DNA from: Eubacteriales Family XIII. Incertae Sedis bacterium
GTDB lineage: Bacteria; Bacillota; Clostridia; Peptostreptococcales; Anaerovoracaceae
Direction of reading: 5' to 3'
Assembly: GCA_031272365.1 (NCBI GenBank)
Contig: JAISTX010000028.1
Location: 1-35,561, forward strand
DNA length: 35,561 bases
The notes beneath the pieces are model-generated. The model did not search any database. It worked only from the letters and a program-made list of their open reading frames with translations, and was not told where the DNA came from. The translations under genes and the position numbers were made by a program. Numbering within the stretch: the stretch's first letter is position 1; each line of letters opens with the position of its first letter. Shown piece after piece: positions 7,948-15,843 of the stretch.

Positions 7948-9128
7948 GCAGCGGCAGGTACGGCGAGTTTGGCGGGCAGTATATCCCTGAGACATTGATG
8001 AATGAAATCATACGCCTGGAGGCGGCCTACGAGGAAGCGAGGCGGGACGCGGGCTTTCAGGCGGAGCTGGAACGATTATTGAACGAGTACGCGGGGAGGC
8101 CTTCGCTGCTGTATTTCGCGGAGCGGATGACGGCCGACCTCGGCGGCGCGCGCGTCTACCTGAAGCGCGAGGACCTCAACCACACGGGCTCGCACAAGAT
8201 CAACAACGTCCTCGGCCAGGCGCTGCTCGCGAAGCGGATGGGCAAGACGCGGCTCATCGCGGAGACGGGCGCGGGCCAGCACGGGGTCGCGGCGGCCACG
8301 GCGGCGGCGCTGCTCGGGATGGAGTGCGAGATCTTCATGGGCAAGGAGGACACGGAGCGCCAGGCGCTGAACGTCTACCGCATGGAGCTGCTCGGCGCGA
8401 AGGTCAACGCGGTCACGACGGGCACGATGACGCTGAAGGACGCGGTCAACGAGGCGATGCGCGAGTGGACGACGCGCGTGGCGGACACGCACTACCTGCT
8501 CGGCTCCGTCATGGGGCCGCACCCGTTCCCGCAGATCGTGCGCGACTTCCAGAGCGTGATCAGCCGCTAGGCGCGGCAGCAGATCCTCGAGGCGGAGGGG
8601 CGGCTGCCGGCGGCGGTGTTTGCCTGCGTCGGCGGCGGCAGCAACGCGATCGGGATGTTTTATCATTTCATTGAAGACGAGGGCGTGCGGCTCATCGGCT
8701 GCGAGGCGGCGGGCGAGGGCGTGGACACGCCGAGGAACGCGGCGACGATCGCCAACGGGTCGCTGGGCGTGTTCCACGGCATGAAGTCGTATTTCTGCCA
8801 GGACGACCAGGGGCAGATCGCGCCCGTGTATTCGATCTCGGCGGGGCTGGACTACCCGGGCATCGGGCCGGAGCACGCGCACCTGCACGCGAGCGGGCGC
8901 GCGGAGTACGTGCCGGTCACGGACGAGGAGGCGGTGCAGGCCTTTGAGTATCTGTCGGTGACGGAGGGCATCATCTGCGCAATCGAGAGCGCACACGCGG
9001 TGGCGCACGCGCGCAAGGTCGTGCCGGGGCTCGCAAAGGGCGAGAGCGTGATCATCTGCCTGTCGGGGCGGGGCGACAAGGACGTGGCGGCCATCGCCCG
9101 CTACCGGGGAAGGGACGTAGCGGAATGA
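7944..9128 (+). pseudogene. trpB: Tryptophan synthase beta chain with an in-frame amber codon
   Basis: TrpB condenses indole with serine using PLP. Without the stop the frame would give 394 aa, a normal length. Motifs are intact on both sides: [27 protein letters not shown] (PLP Lys85), [12 protein letters not shown], then [11 protein letters not shown] (phosphate site) and CLSGRGDKD. Codon 209 at 8568-8570 is TAG, in [25 protein letters not shown]. The family usually has Glu here, so one GAG-to-TAG change explains it. No frameshift or other damage is seen. It could be a true nonsense mutation, suppression or readthrough, or a sequence error. The start overlaps trpF (ATGA) and the end overlaps trpA (ATGA). 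Confidence 0.93.
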
Positions 9129-9898
9129 GCAATATACAATCGGCGTTTGACCATGGGAAGGCCTTCATCGGCTTCGTGACGGGGGGCGACCCCTCGCTCG
9201 AAAAAACCAAAGAGTTCATCCTCGCGATGGCGGAGGCGGGCTGCGACCTCATCGAGATCGGTGTGCCGTTCTCCGACCCCATCGCCGAAGGCCCCGTCAT
9301 CCAGGAGGCCAACTTGCGCGCGCTCGCGGCGGGCACGACGGTCGACAAGCTTTTCGGCCTCGTTGCCGACCTGAAGGCGGACGCCGCCATGGTGCCGCTC
9401 GTCTTCCTCACCTACCTCAACCCCGTCTACCACTACGGCTACGAGGCGTTCTTCGAGAAGGCCGCGCGCGCCGGCCTCGACGGCATCATCATCCCGGACC
9501 TGCCCTTCGAGGAGCAGCAGGAGCTGAAGCCCGTCGCGCGGAAGCACGGCGTCGACGTCATCTCCCTCATCGCGCCGACGTCCGAGGCGCGCGCCCGCGC
9601 CATCGCAAAGGACGCGGACGGCTTTGTCTACCTCGTCTCGTCGATGGGCGTCACGGGCGTCCGCGCCGAGATCAAGACCGACCTCGCCTCCATCGTAGAG
9701 CAGGTCAAGGCCGCGACGGACACGCCCGTCGCCGTCGGCTTCGGCATCCACAGCCCCGGGCAGGCGAAGGAGATCGCGAAGACGGCGGACGGCGTCATCG
9801 TCGGGAGCGCGATTGTCAAAATCATTGAGGAACACGGCGATGCGGCCACGCCGGAGGTCGCCGGCTACGTGCGGGCGATGAAGGCCGCTATTTCCTGA
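9125..9898 (+). CDS. trpA: Tryptophan synthase alpha chain
   Basis: TrpA cleaves indole-3-glycerol phosphate to indole, which is channelled to TrpB. It is 257 aa. Motifs are [32 protein letters not shown] (catalytic Glu and Asp), [25 protein letters not shown] and [10 protein letters not shown] followed by [11 protein letters not shown]. It shares ATGA with trpB. Its last 11 bases overlap the end of hflX on the opposite strand, so there is no room for a terminator between the two convergent operons. Confidence 0.97.
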   Translation: MSNIQSAFDHGKAFIGFVTGGDPSLEKTKEFILAMAEAGCDLIEIGVPFSDPIAEGPVIQEANLRALAAGTTVDKLFGLVADLKADAAMVPLVFLTYLNPVYHYGYEAFFEKAARAGLDGIIIPDLPFEEQQELKPVARKHGVDVISLIAPTSEARARAIAKDADGFVYLVSSMGVTGVRAEIKTDLASIVEQVKAATDTPVAVGFGIHSPGQAKEIAKTADGVIVGSAIVKIIEEHGDAATPEVAGYVRAMKAAIS

Positions 9899-11216
9899 CG
9901 CGGTAAGGCTCCGCCTTGTGGCGGATGCGGTGGTCGACAAGCGCCGTGACGCGCGTGCCGTCTTCTTCGTACGCCTCGGACAGGATCTTGCCCGTGCCGC
10001 GGATTTCCGCGAGCAGGCCGCTTTCGCGGTAGGGGAGGAGCAGCGTCATCTCCGTATGGGTGGGCGGCAGCGCCTCCGCGATTTTCGCGAGCAGCGCTTC
10101 CAGCCCCTGGCCCGTTTTCGCGCTGATGAGCACGTCGCCATGCAGCTCTTCCGCTGCGGCGAGGTATTCCGTTTTGTCCGACTGGTTGAGCACGGTCAGC
10201 ATCGGCGTGTCCGTGACGCCGAGCTCGCGCATCACGTCCTTCGTCACCGCGATCTGCTCCTCGGCGTCGGGGCTCGAGATGTCGCAGAGGACCAGCAGCA
10301 GGTCGGCGAGCGCCGCCTCCTCGAGCGTCGAGTGGAAGGCGCGCACGAGCTGGTGCGGCAGCCGGCGCACGAGGCCGACCGTGTCGATGAGCATGACCTG
10401 GCGCCCGTCCGGGAGCGCGAGCGCCCGCGCCGTCGGGTCGAGCGTCGCAAACAGCATGTCCTCGGCGAGCACGCCCGCGTCGGTCAGGGTGTTGAGCAGC
10501 GTGGACTTCCCCACATTGGTGTAGCCGACGATCGCGACCGTGGTCACTTCGTCCTTTTTGCGGCGCGCGCGCAGGTGCTTGCGGTGGTTTTCGAGCTTCG
10601 CGAGCTGCGCCTCCAGCGCCTCGATGCGCCGGCGGATGTGCCGGCGGTCGGATTCGAGCTTCGTCTCGCCGGGGCCGCGCGTGCCGATGCCGCCGCCGAG
10701 GCGGGAGAGCGCCTTGCCCTGGCCGGCCAGCCGCGGCAGGCGGTAACGCAGCTGCGCGAGCTCCACCTGAAGCCGCCCTTCGTGCGTGTGCGCGCGCTTC
10801 GCGAAGATGTCGAGGATGAGCATCGTGCGGTCGATGACGGCGACGCCCTCGCCGACCTTGTCCGCGATGTTGCGGATCTGGCTCGCCGAGAGCTCGTGGT
10901 CGAAGATGAGCAGATTGGCCTCGTTGGCCTCGGCGAACTCCTTGATCTCTTCCAGCCGCCCTGAGCCGATGAGCGTGGCGCGGTCGTAGCCCTGGCGCTT
11001 CTGCGACACGGTCGCGAGCACCTCCGCGCCCGCCGTGCGCGCCAGCTCGGAGAGCTCCGCGAGGGAGACCTCCGCGTCGTACGCGCCGATGTCGACGGAC
11101 ACGAGGACGGCGCGCTGCAGCGTGTCGCTGCCCGCTGCCGGCACCGCCGCCGGCTCCGCCTTGCCGGGCCTGTCCGCCCTGTCCGCCCCGTCCGTCCTGT
11201 CCGTCCTATCCTTCAT
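9888..11216 (-). CDS. hflX: GTPase HflX, ribosome-associated
   Basis: HflX binds the 50S subunit and in other bacteria splits stalled or hibernating ribosomes. It is 442 aa. The N-terminal HflX domain has LIGSGRLEEIKE (residues 82-93) and RLQVELAQLRYRLPRL; the GTRGPGETKLE segment is at 179-189. Walker A GYTNVGKS is at 231-238 and G3 is LIDTVG at 276-281. G4 reads NQSD, not the usual NKxD. The ATG at 11216 overlaps the stop of the prepilin peptidase gene (ATGA). Residues 2-17 (DRTD/GADR type) come from a GGACGG-like DNA repeat and have no family counterpart. The stop is TAG. Confidence 0.93.
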   Translation of the reverse strand: MKDRTDRTDGADRADRPGKAEPAAVPAAGSDTLQRAVLVSVDIGAYDAEVSLAELSELARTAGAEVLATVSQKRQGYDRATLIGSGRLEEIKEFAEANEANLLIFDHELSASQIRNIADKVGEGVAVIDRTMLILDIFAKRAHTHEGRLQVELAQLRYRLPRLAGQGKALSRLGGGIGTRGPGETKLESDRRHIRRRIEALEAQLAKLENHRKHLRARRKKDEVTTVAIVGYTNVGKSTLLNTLTDAGVLAEDMLFATLDPTARALALPDGRQVMLIDTVGLVRRLPHQLVRAFHSTLEEAALADLLLVLCDISSPDAEEQIAVTKDVMRELGVTDTPMLTVLNQSDKTEYLAAAEELHGDVLISAKTGQGLEALLAKIAEALPPTHTEMTLLLPYRESGLLAEIRGTGKILSEAYEEDGTRVTALVDHRIRHKAEPYRVRK

Positions 11217-12028
11217 AGCAACCCCGAATACCACGTGATGAGCGGCTGCGAAAAAAACATCGCTGTGCCGATGCCGATGCAGAGCGCGGGCCCGAAGGCG
11301 AAATGCTCCTTGCCGCCTTTGCGCTTCGTCGCGAGGAGGAAGGCGCCGTAGGCGCCGCCGATGAGGATGCCCACGAAGACCGCGACGATGGCGCCCTGCC
11401 AGCCGAGGAAGAGCCCCGCCGCCGCCATGAGCAGCACGTCGCCGAGCCCGAACGCCCCGCTGACGAAGAGGGACAGGATGAGCAGCGGCACGCTGACCGC
11501 CGCCGCGCCGATCAGGTGCGTGCGCAGCGGCATCTCCGGCCCGATGAAGATGGACGCCACGCCGCAGACGGCGAGCGCGATGTTCGTCCCGTCGTAGATG
11601 TCCATGGTGTCCGCGTCGATCCACGCGGTCACGAGCAAAATGCACAGTACGGCGAAATAGAGGGCGGCAGCGAGCAGGGCAGGCGTCGTATGGTTATTAT
11701 TCAAAAGGGCGCGGAGGAAGCCGGCCGGCTCGAGGAAGGCGCACCACGCGGCGACGCCCAGCCCGCCGCAGAGCAGCTCGTTGAGCATGTAGCGCGGCGA
11801 GATCGGCTGCCCGCAGTAGCGGCATTTGCGCCCGAGCAGCAGGTAGGAGAAGACCGGCACGAGGTCCTTCGGGTAGAGGCGGTGCTGGCAGGCGGGGCAG
11901 AAGGAGTAGCCCTTCCAGAAGTTGAGGTTGCGCGGGATGCGGTAGATGAGCACGTTGAGGAAGGAGCCGATGACGGCGCCGACCACAAACGCAAACACGA
12001 TTCCGAGGGCGTAGATGAACGTAAGCAT
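11213..12028 (-). CDS. Prepilin peptidase (A24 family, PilD-like)
   Basis: This membrane aspartic protease cuts and methylates type IV pilin-like proteins. It is 271 aa with about seven hydrophobic segments. The N-terminal methylation region begins IGSFLNVLIYRIPRN and holds the zinc-binding pairs CPAC (44-47) and CRYC (69-72). The peptidase Asp residues are in TAWIDADTMDIYDG (138 onward) and in FGLGD (Asp197), the GxGD motif. The ATG at 12028 has no Shine-Dalgarno sequence but has a -10 box exactly 6 bases upstream, so it may be leaderless. A pilin substrate candidate lies at 15844-16353. It is translationally coupled to hflX. Confidence 0.92.
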   Translation of the reverse strand: MLTFIYALGIVFAFVVGAVIGSFLNVLIYRIPRNLNFWKGYSFCPACQHRLYPKDLVPVFSYLLLGRKCRYCGQPISPRYMLNELLCGGLGVAAWCAFLEPAGFLRALLNNNHTTPALLAAALYFAVLCILLVTAWIDADTMDIYDGTNIALAVCGVASIFIGPEMPLRTHLIGAAAVSVPLLILSLFVSGAFGLGDVLLMAAAGLFLGWQGAIVAVFVGILIGGAYGAFLLATKRKGGKEHFAFGPALCIGIGTAMFFSQPLITWYSGLL

Positions 12029-12034
12029 AGGTTG

Positions 12035-12063
12035 ATTGTAGCACGGCGGGCGGGCGGCGGCAA
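12035..12063 (-). promoter_or_regulatory. Promoter of the prepilin peptidase gene, leaderless type
   Basis: On the minus strand, TTGCCG (12063-12058), a 17-base spacer ending in TGC (extended -10), then TACAAT (12040-12035). Six bases follow before the ATG, so transcription would start at or next to the start codon. Confidence 0.7.
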
Positions 12064-12074
12064 ACGGCGCGTGG

Positions 12075-13100
12075 CTATTTGAAATCGAACCCGCCGAAAA
12101 ACTGCTCGGACTTCTCGTAGTCGCCGGGTGCGCTGCTGTCGGACCGGGAAAGCCACGCATACACGTAGCCGTCCTCCGTCGCCAGGAAAAACGCCCGCAG
12201 GACCAGCGGGTCGTCCGGGCCGCCTTCCGTGTCGTAGAAAAACTCGAAGCTCGCGAGGTAGGCGGCCTGCCCGCCCGCGCTGTAGCCGGGGACGATCTCG
12301 TCGAGGCTGGTGAATTGCCCGTGGGAGGCAGGCTCGTAGCCGGCCGCGGCGATGGTCTTGTCCTTGTCGGCGTAGTAGCCCATGCCGTTGGCGGACTGCT
12401 CGTACCCGGGCACGAGATCGAAGAGCGCCTGCGAGCGGCCCAGCTCGGTGGACAGGTCGTATTGGTCGCCGTAGTAGCGCTGTTCGAACTCTTCGAGGCT
12501 CGTGCCGGCGGGGATCGAAGCGAACGAGGGGCGTTCGTCGGAATAGTCGGGGTACCAGAGGTCCGGCCGGTAATGGATCGCGTAGTATTCGCCGCTAAAG
12601 ACCGATTCCGGCGCGGAGGGGTCGGAGAGGTTGGCCAGGCCGGACGGGCCTGACGGGCTTGACGGGTCAGACGCGCCTGGTGCGCTGCCGTTCACGGTGT
12701 ATGCTTTGTCGCTGACCGCATCCGCATTGTCCTGTACCTGGCTGAAAATGGCCGTGGCGACGACGGCCGCCACGGAGATGAAAAAGACCAGGAGGCGGAA
12801 TTTGAGCCGGCGCGGCAGCTCCGTCCGCCACACCTGCTTCTGCTCGGCGCCCACCTGCTGGAGCTTCTTCGCGTACTCCGCCCGTCGCTGCTGCTTGTAG
12901 GCCTCCCCGGCCTTCGGCCGCGCCCGCGCCGCCCCCGCCGCCGCCGGGCTGACGTTGTGCTTGTGCGGCAGCCCCATATGCTTCACGCCGCGCTTGCCCT
13001 TCGAGGCGTCGTAGGCGGGCGCGCCAAGCACGTCGGTGCCGCACCGCGCGCAGTACCGGGTGTAGTCGTTTACGTAGGCTTTGCATTTGGGGCAAATCAT
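12075..13100 (-). CDS. Zinc-ribbon, single-TM protein with EQFFGG C-terminus
   Basis: This is a 341-aa protein of unknown function. It begins with a zinc ribbon, MICPKC...YCARC (Cys 3, 6, 17, 20), then a conserved APAYDASKGKRGVKHM segment (27-42), a basic Ala-rich stretch, and a TM helix at about 101-120. The rest would be outside the cell: a Ser/Pro/Gly linker, YYAIHYRPDLWYPDYS, a middle region, and the terminal motif EQFFGGFDFK. It is a paralogue of the gene at 13518-14513 and shares parts with 13140-13502. It has a leaderless-type start, with TACAAT 6 bases before the ATG. Confidence 0.8.
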   Translation of the reverse strand: MICPKCKAYVNDYTRYCARCGTDVLGAPAYDASKGKRGVKHMGLPHKHNVSPAAAGAARARPKAGEAYKQQRRAEYAKKLQQVGAEQKQVWRTELPRRLKFRLLVFFISVAAVVATAIFSQVQDNADAVSDKAYTVNGSAPGASDPSSPSGPSGLANLSDPSAPESVFSGEYYAIHYRPDLWYPDYSDERPSFASIPAGTSLEEFEQRYYGDQYDLSTELGRSQALFDLVPGYEQSANGMGYYADKDKTIAAAGYEPASHGQFTSLDEIVPGYSAGGQAAYLASFEFFYDTEGGPDDPLVLRAFFLATEDGYVYAWLSRSDSSAPGDYEKSEQFFGGFDFK

Positions 13101-13106
13101 GCCCCT

Positions 13107-13112
13107 ATTGTA
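13107..13112 (-). promoter_or_regulatory. Extended -10 box next to the zinc-ribbon gene start
   Basis: On the minus strand this reads TGC-TACAAT with six bases (AGGGGC) before the ATG at 13100. No good -35 is seen at the expected distance. It matches the layout at 12035, 14520 and 20529. Confidence 0.6.
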
Positions 13113-13139
13113 GCACGCGCCCGCAAGGATGGATAGCTT

Positions 13140-13502
13140 CTACTTGAAATAGAAGCCGCCGAAAAATTGCTCGCATGCCGCGTAGTCTCTGGACTCGGCC
13201 AGCGTCGTGACCGCGTCTGCCGCGACCGATACGAACCGGGGATAGTCATAGGAAAGCTCCGGATACCACAGATCCGGCTGGTAATGGATATCGTACCAGC
13301 TCGTCTCATACACCCCGCCCTCATAGCCGTCCGCCTCCGGGCCGGAGCCGCCGGACGTGCCGCCCCCGCCGCCGGATGCGCCTGAGACGCCGACGCCCTG
13401 GCCTCCGGAAGACGCGCACCCCGCCATTTGTGCAATAATAATAATGACGAGGAGAAGAGCCTCGATGCTGCGGATGACGTTGTGCTTGCGGAACTGCTTC
13501 AT
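13140..13502 (-). CDS. Small lipoprotein with EQFFGG C-terminus
   Basis: This is a 120-aa predicted lipoprotein. A signal sequence with the hydrophobic run IEALLLVIIIIAQMAGC ends in a lipobox-like AGC. A Gly/Ser-rich linker follows, then YDIHYQPDLWYPELSYDYPRF and the terminal motif CEQFFGGFYFK. It looks like a shortened relative of its two neighbours that keeps the IHY-PDLWYP and EQFFGG ends but lacks the middle region and the zinc ribbon. The start at ATG 13502 is preferred because GAGGTGA lies 5 bases upstream; a GTG at 13511 overlaps that site. It probably sits on the outer face of the membrane. Function unknown. Confidence 0.78.
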   Translation of the reverse strand: MKQFRKHNVIRSIEALLLVIIIIAQMAGCASSGGQGVGVSGASGGGGGTSGGSGPEADGYEGGVYETSWYDIHYQPDLWYPELSYDYPRFVSVAADAVTTLAESRDYAACEQFFGGFYFK

Positions 13503-13517
13503 AGATTTCACCTCACG

Positions 13518-14513
13518 CTACTTGAAATAAAGGCCGCCGAAGAACTGCTCGGTCAGGAGGTACTCGTCGGGTTTGTCCGGGTCGGATTCAGAATACCACA
13601 CGAGCACGCGGCCGTCCTCGGACGCCACGAAAAAAACGCGCATGACTTTTTCTTCACGCCCTATATCATTGTCAAAAAACTCCCCGCTTGCGAGGTAAAC
13701 AGTCGGCCAGTCCGCGCCCCGGTAGGGGGCAATCTCGTCGATGCTGACGAAGTTTCCATAGGAGGCTGGCAGGGTGCCGAGCCGGGCGATCGTCTCAACC
13801 TCATATTCGTGGTGGCCAGAAATGGAGTGCTCGGCAAGGAGTTCAAGAAGAGCCTGTGAACGGCCAGATTCGGTGTTCATGTCGAAACCAAGATGACCAC
13901 CCCCTTTGATAAAGTGGAGGGTGGATGCGCCGGAGGAAGTGAAGGTGTTCCCGAAGACGCCCCATCTCTCATCCGTGCCCTCCCAGGTCCAGTCGTCCGA
14001 CTGGTAGTAAATTTTATAGTCTTCCTGCGTATAGATGACATCGTATAGTGAGCCGTCGAATGCCGGATATGCGTTGTCGCTCCCCGTGCCGGAATCACTC
14101 TCGTAGTCGTACTCGTAGTCGTTGGCCGTGCCGTAGTCGTACTCATAGTCGTCGGCCGTGCTGTATTCGTAGCCGCGGTCGTTATAGTCGTCGTCGTTCT
14201 GATTGTATAGCGCGGTGGGAAGGGATGCACCGAGAATCGGCAACGCGATGGCAAGGATTGGCAAGAGGAAGAAGAGCAGGAGTACGATCCTGGTTTGGTT
14301 GCGCTTATGCTGGGTATTCGGGCCCATGCCGCGCGGGCCTGTCGTCGCCCACGCCGCCCGGCTCGTGCTGTGCGCGTGCGGCAGCTCCATATGCTTCACG
14401 CTGCGCTTGCCCTTCGATGCGTCGTAGGCGGGCGCACGCAGCACATCAGTACCGCAGCGTGTGCAATACCGGCTGAAATCATGCACAAACGAACCGCATT
14501 TCGGGCAAATCAT
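13518..14513 (-). CDS. Zinc-ribbon, single-TM protein with EQFFGG C-terminus (paralogue)
   Basis: This is a 331-aa protein of unknown function. It shares with 12075-13100 the N-terminal zinc ribbon MICPKC...YCTRC (Cys 3, 6, 17, 20), the APAYDASKGKRSVKHM segment, a TM helix (about 76-97) and the terminal EQFFGGLYFK. After the TM there is a very acidic Tyr/Asp repeat region (YEYDYGTANDYEYDYES). The extracellular part has YKIYYQSDDWTWEGTDE and FGNTF..SGASTLHF. Shared text with the other copy includes SGRSQAL and the pair FVSID / FTSLDE. The start at 14513 gives the same MICPKC beginning, with a -10 box 6 bases upstream. Confidence 0.8.
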   Translation of the reverse strand: MICPKCGSFVHDFSRYCTRCGTDVLRAPAYDASKGKRSVKHMELPHAHSTSRAAWATTGPRGMGPNTQHKRNQTRIVLLLFFLLPILAIALPILGASLPTALYNQNDDDYNDRGYEYSTADDYEYDYGTANDYEYDYESDSGTGSDNAYPAFDGSLYDVIYTQEDYKIYYQSDDWTWEGTDERWGVFGNTFTSSGASTLHFIKGGGHLGFDMNTESGRSQALLELLAEHSISGHHEYEVETIARLGTLPASYGNFVSIDEIAPYRGADWPTVYLASGEFFDNDIGREEKVMRVFFVASEDGRVLVWYSESDPDKPDEYLLTEQFFGGLYFK

Positions 14514-14519
14514 GCCCCG

Positions 14520-14525
14520 ATTGTA
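14520..14525 (-). promoter_or_regulatory. Extended -10 box next to the second zinc-ribbon gene start
   Basis: On the minus strand this reads TGG-TACAAT, then six bases (CGGGGC), then the ATG at 14513. There is no clear -35. Same spacing as the boxes at 12035, 13107 and 20529. Confidence 0.6.
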
Positions 14526-14558
14526 CCACAATTATGTAAAGGATGGCACGGGTGTAGG

Positions 14559-15467
14559 TCAAACGACGCGGATGTCGGTGGATTCCGCGAGGATTTTTGG
14601 CATCTGCACGCTTGCGCCAAACGACGCGTCCGCCACGCTGCCGTCGGCCTGGCCCGTGAAGCGGATGATGTCGCCGACCTGGAATGCCGCGGCGCCGCTG
14701 ACGTACAGCGCGACCGTGTCCTTGTACGGCATGAATTCGCCCATCAACTCGCTGTCGTCCTTTGTGACGTTCACGCGGTATACGCCGCCGCCTTCGTCCG
14801 TCATCACCTCGCCCTCGAACGTGAACCACAGCCCCTTGAGGCTGGTCCGCCCGTCGAACAGGTCCTGGAAGGCGATCTCCTTCGCCGCGCCCTTCGTCTC
14901 GCCGCCCAGGCTCCGGTCCGCTCCGAAGCCGGGGATCATCTTCTTGATGTCTTCCACCATGCCGCCGGCCGCGCCGAGAGCCTCTTCCTGTTCCGCCGCT
15001 GACGCCACCGCCGATGCCGACGCTGCCTCCGCCGGGTGGGGACGGAGCTTGTCGAGGTTCGGCAGTACAAACGCCTTGGCTACGAGTGCGATGGCAATAA
15101 CAACCACAAGGGGCGGCACGACCTTCGCCACATTGCTTTCGCGCCGTTTGGGCTGGGGTGCGAGATATGGTGCGGCAGGGGTAGGCGGGGCGTCCTTGAG
15201 CAGCCCGCCGGCGAGCTGCTGGAGCTCCCGGATCAGCGCGTCCCGCTGGTCCGTGGTCAGTATCCCCCAGGTGCAGTATTTGTCCACGGCGTTGATTTCC
15301 TCTATATGGGTGACCGCGCCGGGCGCGCCCCTCCCGGCGGGTTTGTAGCCCTCCGCTGTGATCCGGGCGATCGCGCCCCGACACTCCTCCGCCGTCAGGT
15401 CGCCGCTGTCGAGCCCCATTTTCAGCGCTGAAAAAGCCTTTGTTTTTGTCCCCACAAAAAATTCCAT
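14559..15467 (-). CDS. Single-TM protein with possible OB-like C-terminal domain, unknown
   Basis: This is a 302-aa protein I do not recognise as a named family. The cytoplasmic N-terminal half has two short helical units (SALKMGLDSGDLTAEECRGA at about 13-32 and KYCTWGILTTDQRDALIREL at 63-82) that resemble SHOCT-like hairpins. A TM helix spans about 114-135. The C-terminal part is mostly beta-strand by eye (LKGLWFTFEGEVMTDEGGGV, VGDIIRFTGQADGSV) and could be an OB-like fold; that is an inference. The ATG at 15467 is fixed by GGAGG 6 bases upstream, unlike the leaderless-type genes beside it. Confidence 0.7.
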   Translation of the reverse strand: MEFFVGTKTKAFSALKMGLDSGDLTAEECRGAIARITAEGYKPAGRGAPGAVTHIEEINAVDKYCTWGILTTDQRDALIRELQQLAGGLLKDAPPTPAAPYLAPQPKRRESNVAKVVPPLVVVIAIALVAKAFVLPNLDKLRPHPAEAASASAVASAAEQEEALGAAGGMVEDIKKMIPGFGADRSLGGETKGAAKEIAFQDLFDGRTSLKGLWFTFEGEVMTDEGGGVYRVNVTKDDSELMGEFMPYKDTVALYVSGAAAFQVGDIIRFTGQADGSVADASFGASVQMPKILAESTDIRVV

Positions 15468-15546
15468 GCTTGCCTCCTGTATGCTGTTGTAACGTTCAAG
15501 TTGCTTGTATGTATATGTGATACCCCGCTGCGGTTTCGCTGAAACA

Positions 15547-15663
15547 AAAAAGGATAGCAGGATTGCTGCGCAAGCCTGCTTTTGATTTTGGCATGGATTC
15601 CGGGTCAAGCCCGGAATCCATATCTAAGTCCAAAGGCGGATGCGTTCGCATCCGGCATCCTTT
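15547..15663. repeat. Composite dispersed repeat, MITE-like
   Basis: AAAGGAT at the left end and ATCCTTT at the right end bound about 117 bases. Inside are a copy of palindrome family B (15597-15620) and a small hairpin GGATGC-GTTC-GCATCC (15633-15648). A related arrangement (family B core, ATCTAAG, a perfect hairpin, GGCATCCTTT) is at 22591-22670. It fills much of the gap between the minus-strand gene and the pilin. No transposase is seen. Confidence 0.65.
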
Positions 15664-15843
15664 ATCCTTCATGTTGCTTGAAGTTTTTTTCAAGGGGGGT
15701 GTTTCAAATCCGGCTTGGGTGGTAAATAGGAAGTGCGACGGAAATAACCATTCAAAAAAATGAATGTAAGCCGTTGTTCCAAACCGAAGTCGTTGACGGG
15801 GGGGGAAGCTAAAGGGATGTTTCGAAAGGAAGGGAACAAGAAC
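15664..15843 (+). other. Leader region of the pilin gene, no gene seen
   Basis: This is about 180 bases of AT-richer DNA. It has a small hairpin CATTCA...TGAATG (15751-15768) and a G-run at 15797-15804. No clear -35/-10 pair and no riboswitch core could be matched. A structured mRNA leader is possible but unproven. Confidence 0.35.

Noticed and set aside
8568..8570. TAG read as an amino acid throughout the genome (recoding)
   Set aside because: dctM and hflX end properly in TAG, so general reassignment does not fit. Local readthrough remains open.
15465..15480. Leaderless start for the 14559-15467 gene
   Set aside because: A clear GGAGG lies 6 bases before the ATG and no -10 box sits at the leaderless distance.
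15664..15843. c-di-GMP (GEMM) riboswitch before the pilin
   Set aside because: Some bases such as AACCATTC resemble it, but the conserved core and the tetraloop-receptor parts are not found.
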